Shown here in pieces: positions 61,590 through 64,000 of a stretch of DNA of 64,000 bases. The first letter of the stretch is position 1; every line of letters begins with the position of its first letter. The stretch is from contig CAJYAD010000002.1 of the NCBI GenBank assembly GCA_913064775.1, positions 1 to 64,000 on the forward strand. Direction: 5' to 3'. The stretch is from an uncultured Albidovulum sp. (GTDB lineage Bacteria; Pseudomonadota; Alphaproteobacteria; Rhodobacterales; Rhodobacteraceae). A program made the translations under genes and the position numbers. The notes beneath the pieces were generated by a model, which was not told the origin of the DNA, did not search any database, and worked only from the letters and a program-made list of their open reading frames with translations.

Positions 61590-63755
61590 ATGGCGGAACG
61601 GGTGGAACGCGAGGGGTTGCAGGTTGATGGCGGTCTTGCCGCTTTCATCGAGGCGCAGGCGCTGCCGGAAACCGGGGTAGAGGCCGGCTCTTTCTGGGCG
61701 GCGCTGTCGCGCGCGGTGCATGAGATGGGCGCCGAGAATCGCGCGCTGCTTGAGCGGCGCGAAGAGCTGCAGCAGAAGATCGATGCCTGGCATGTGGCGC
61801 GGCGCGGCCAGCCCGGTGACGCGGCCGCCTATACCGCCTTTCTGAAAGAGATCGGCTATCTGGTCCCCGAGGGCGGCGATTTCAGCATCGAGACCGCGGC
61901 GACCGATCCCGAGATCGCCCATGTCCCGGGCCCGCAGCTGGTGGTGCCGGTGATGAACGCGCGCTATGCGCTGAACGCGGCGAATGCGCGCTGGGGTTCG
62001 CTTTACGACGCGCTTTACGGCACCGACGCGCTGGGCGACCTGCCCAAGGCGGGCGGCTATGATCCCGCGCGCGGCGCGCGGGTGATCGCCTGGGGCCGGG
62101 CCTTCCTGGACGATGTGGCGCCGCTGGTCGCGGGCTCCTGGGCCGACGTGACGGCGCTGAAGATCGAGGACGGCGCGCTGCTGGTGCAGACGTCCGAGGA
62201 AACAGGCCTTTCGGACCCCGCGCAATTCGCGGGCTATGCCGGCGCGGCTGGCGATCTGCAGTCGATCGTGCTGCAAAACCACGGTCTGCACATCATCATC
62301 GACCGCGACGCATCCCATGCGATCGGGCAGGGCGACCGCGCCCATGTCTCTGACATCCGGCTGGAATCGGCGATGTCCTCGATCATGGATTGCGAGGATT
62401 CTGTGGCCGCCGTCGACGGCGAGGACAAGGTGCTGGCCTATTCCAACTGGCTGGGCCTGATGACCGGCGAATTGCGCGAAAGCCTGACCAAGAACGGCCG
62501 GGTGATCCTGCGTGAGCTGAACCCCGACCTGACCTTCACCGCGCCCGAGGGCGGTTCGCTGGTGCTGAAGGCCCGGGCGCTGATGCTGGTGCGCAACGTC
62601 GGCCATCTGATGACCACGCCCGCGGTGCTGGATCGCGACGGGGCCGAGGTGTTCGAGGGCATCCTGGATGCCTTCTGCACCACGCTGTGCGCGATGCACG
62701 ACCTGAAGAAGACCGAAGGCCTGCGCAATTCCGCGGCCGGATCGGTCTATGTGGTTAAGCCGAAGATGCACGGCCCCGAAGAGGTGGCCTTTGCCGACCG
62801 GCTGTTCTCGGCCGTCGAGGCGGCGCTTGGCCTGCCGCAATATACCGTGAAGCTGGGCATCATGGATGAAGAGCGGCGCACCTCGGCCAACCTCAAGGAA
62901 TGCATCCGCGCCGCCAAGCACCGGGTGGCCTTCATCAACACCGGTTTCCTCGACCGGACGGGCGACGAGATCCACACCTCGATGGAAGCCGGTCCGATGG
63001 TGTGCAAGGGCGAGATGAAGAATTCCGCCTGGATCAAGTCCTATGAGGACCGCAACGTCGATATCGGTCTGGCCTGCGGGCTGGCGGGCCGCGCCCAGAT
63101 CGGCAAGGGCATGTGGGCCGCGCCCGACCTGATGGCGGCGATGCTGGTCGAGAAGATCGGCCACCCGAAGGCCGGCGCGAACTGCGCCTGGGTGCCGTCG
63201 CCCACCGCCGCCACCCTGCACGCGACGCATTACCACAAGGTCGATGTGCTGGTCCGGCAGGATGAGATCACCAAGGGCGGGCCGCGCGGCACGCTGGCCG
63301 ATCTGTTGACCATCCCGCTGGCCGAGGGCGCCAACTGGAATGCCGATGAGGTGCAGTCGGAGATCGAGAACAACGCTCAGGGCATCCTTGGCTATGTGGT
63401 GCGCTGGGTCGATCAGGGGGTAGGCTGCTCCAAGGTGCCCGACATCCATGATGTGGCGCTGATGGAAGACCGCGCGACCTGCCGGATCTCGTCTCAGGCG
63501 CTGGCCAACTGGCTGCACCACGGTGTCGTCAGCGAGGCGCAGGTGATGGCGGCGATGCAGAAGATGGCCGCCGTGGTCGACCGCCAGAACGCGGGCGATC
63601 CAGCCTATACGCCGATGGCGCCCGGCTTTGACGGGATCGCCTTCCAGGCGGCGTGCGATCTGGTCTTCAAGGGCCGCATCCAGCCCTCGGGCTATACCGA
63701 ACCGGTGCTGCATGCGCGGCGGCTGGAACTGAAGGCCGCGCGGGCCGGGCAATAG
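61590..63755 (+). CDS. glcB: Malate synthase G
   Basis: 721 aa, the normal length. The ATG at 61590 has AAGGAGG 6 bases before it; the ATG at 61584 touches that site. Catalytic motifs: [11 protein letters not shown] (Arg), [15 protein letters not shown] (Glu), [15 protein letters not shown] (Asp) and [18 protein letters not shown] (general-base Asp). It condenses glyoxylate with acetyl-CoA to malate in the glyoxylate bypass or glycolate use. No isocitrate lyase or glcDEF genes lie here, but a GlcG/HbpS-like gene follows 13 bases later. Confidence 0.97.
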   Translation: MAERVEREGLQVDGGLAAFIEAQALPETGVEAGSFWAALSRAVHEMGAENRALLERREELQQKIDAWHVARRGQPGDAAAYTAFLKEIGYLVPEGGDFSIETAATDPEIAHVPGPQLVVPVMNARYALNAANARWGSLYDALYGTDALGDLPKAGGYDPARGARVIAWGRAFLDDVAPLVAGSWADVTALKIEDGALLVQTSEETGLSDPAQFAGYAGAAGDLQSIVLQNHGLHIIIDRDASHAIGQGDRAHVSDIRLESAMSSIMDCEDSVAAVDGEDKVLAYSNWLGLMTGELRESLTKNGRVILRELNPDLTFTAPEGGSLVLKARALMLVRNVGHLMTTPAVLDRDGAEVFEGILDAFCTTLCAMHDLKKTEGLRNSAAGSVYVVKPKMHGPEEVAFADRLFSAVEAALGLPQYTVKLGIMDEERRTSANLKECIRAAKHRVAFINTGFLDRTGDEIHTSMEAGPMVCKGEMKNSAWIKSYEDRNVDIGLACGLAGRAQIGKGMWAAPDLMAAMLVEKIGHPKAGANCAWVPSPTAATLHATHYHKVDVLVRQDEITKGGPRGTLADLLTIPLAEGANWNADEVQSEIENNAQGILGYVVRWVDQGVGCSKVPDIHDVALMEDRATCRISSQALANWLHHGVVSEAQVMAAMQKMAAVVDRQNAGDPAYTPMAPGFDGIAFQAACDLVFKGRIQPSGYTEPVLHARRLELKAARAGQ

Positions 63756-63768
63756 GAAGGACGCGACA

Positions 63769-64000
63769 ATGATCACCCTCAGGAAGGCACGTTCGCTCAT
63801 CAAGGCGGCTTTGGCCAAGGGGGCCGAGGCGGGGTTCAACCCGCTCTCGGTCGTGGTGCTGGACGCCGGCGGCCATGTCGTCGCGTTCGAGCGCTCTGAC
63901 GGGGCCAGCCCGGGGCGTTTCGACATCGCCCGCGGCAAGGCCTATGGCTGCCTGATGCTGGGCCTTGGCGGCAGCGCGATCCAGAAGCGGGCCGAGGCGC
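63769..64000 (+). CDS. GlcG/HbpS-like protein, 5' part
   Basis: 77 codons before the window ends. GGAAGG lies 8 bases before the ATG. The start LRKARSLIKAALAKGAEAGF and LSVVVLDAGGHVVAFERSDG match the GlcG/HbpS fold, which includes glycolate-operon and haem-binding members. The close linkage with malate synthase supports the GlcG-type reading, as in the E. coli glc operon. Confidence 0.8.
   Translation, partial: MITLRKARSLIKAALAKGAEAGFNPLSVVVLDAGGHVVAFERSDGASPGRFDIARGKAYGCLMLGLGGSAIQKRAEA

Noticed and set aside
61548-63938. Long minus-strand open frame opposite malate synthase G
   Set aside because: Antisense to a gene with all catalytic residues; no motif or ribosome site. The same holds for long antisense frames at 1545-3221, 3228-4589 and 44668-46428.
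1-64000. CRISPR arrays, tRNA or rRNA genes, insertion sequences, prophage
   Set aside because: No regularly spaced direct repeats, no cloverleaf-like intergenic segments, and no transposase, integrase or phage protein motifs were found on either strand.

Overview
The window is high-GC chromosomal DNA of an alphaproteobacterium, most probably a member of the Rhodobacteraceae. The inference rests on the ectoine-catabolism gene order, on small family-typical proteins (DUF5333, DUF6476, DUF4177), on the ftsQ-ftsA-ftsZ-lpxC-bamD-recN order, on CobS/CobT next to a J-domain gene, and on a good CtrA-type site. I see no rRNA, tRNA, CRISPR array, phage or insertion sequence.

Layout. 1-4.6 kb: end of an ectoine/hydroxyectoine degradation operon (eutB-eutC-asnC-ssd-atf). 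4.7-6.9 kb: a receiver and a CheB-remnant/PAS/HWE kinase. 7.6-13.3 kb: an MFP-RND-OMF efflux operon. 13.6-16.6 kb: a DUF5333 protein and a GT39 plus GT2/GtrA glycosylation pair. 17.1-19.2 kb: feoAB. 19.6-29.1 kb: six co-directional phosphorelay genes (three membrane histidine kinases, a receiver, a receiver with a degenerate GGDEF domain, an Hpt protein), with phased CtrA half-sites in front of the last two. 29.2-31.6 kb: DUF6476 and rluD (overlapping start codons), rpoH. 31.8-42.0 kb: wall, division and envelope genes murB-ddl-ftsQ-ftsA-ftsZ-lpxC-bamD-recN. 42.2-48.8 kb: an NTF2-like protein, an FAD-linked dehydrogenase, a CLC transporter, DUF427 and an Xaa-Pro aminopeptidase. 48.8-54.5 kb: cobT, an FMN reductase, a racemase-fold protein without catalytic cysteines, cobS, a J-domain protein and bolA. 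54.6-64.0 kb: DUF4177, DUF302, cupin, gatB, an SDR, pepN, malate synthase G and the start of a GlcG/HbpS-like gene.

The most unusual part is the phosphorelay block. One kinase ends in a receiver whose phospho-acceptor Asp is Glu, the GGDEF domain has lost its signature, an orphan Hpt closes the set, no DNA-binding output is present, and three TTAA/TTAC half-sites at 11-base phase suggest CtrA control. Other notable points are a dispersed repeat family (four sites, two of them inverted pairs) near the 3' ends of minus-strand genes, the racemase-like protein, a cysteine-bearing FeoA, and three small hairpins between murB and ddl. All calls come from reading the sequence; no database search was run.
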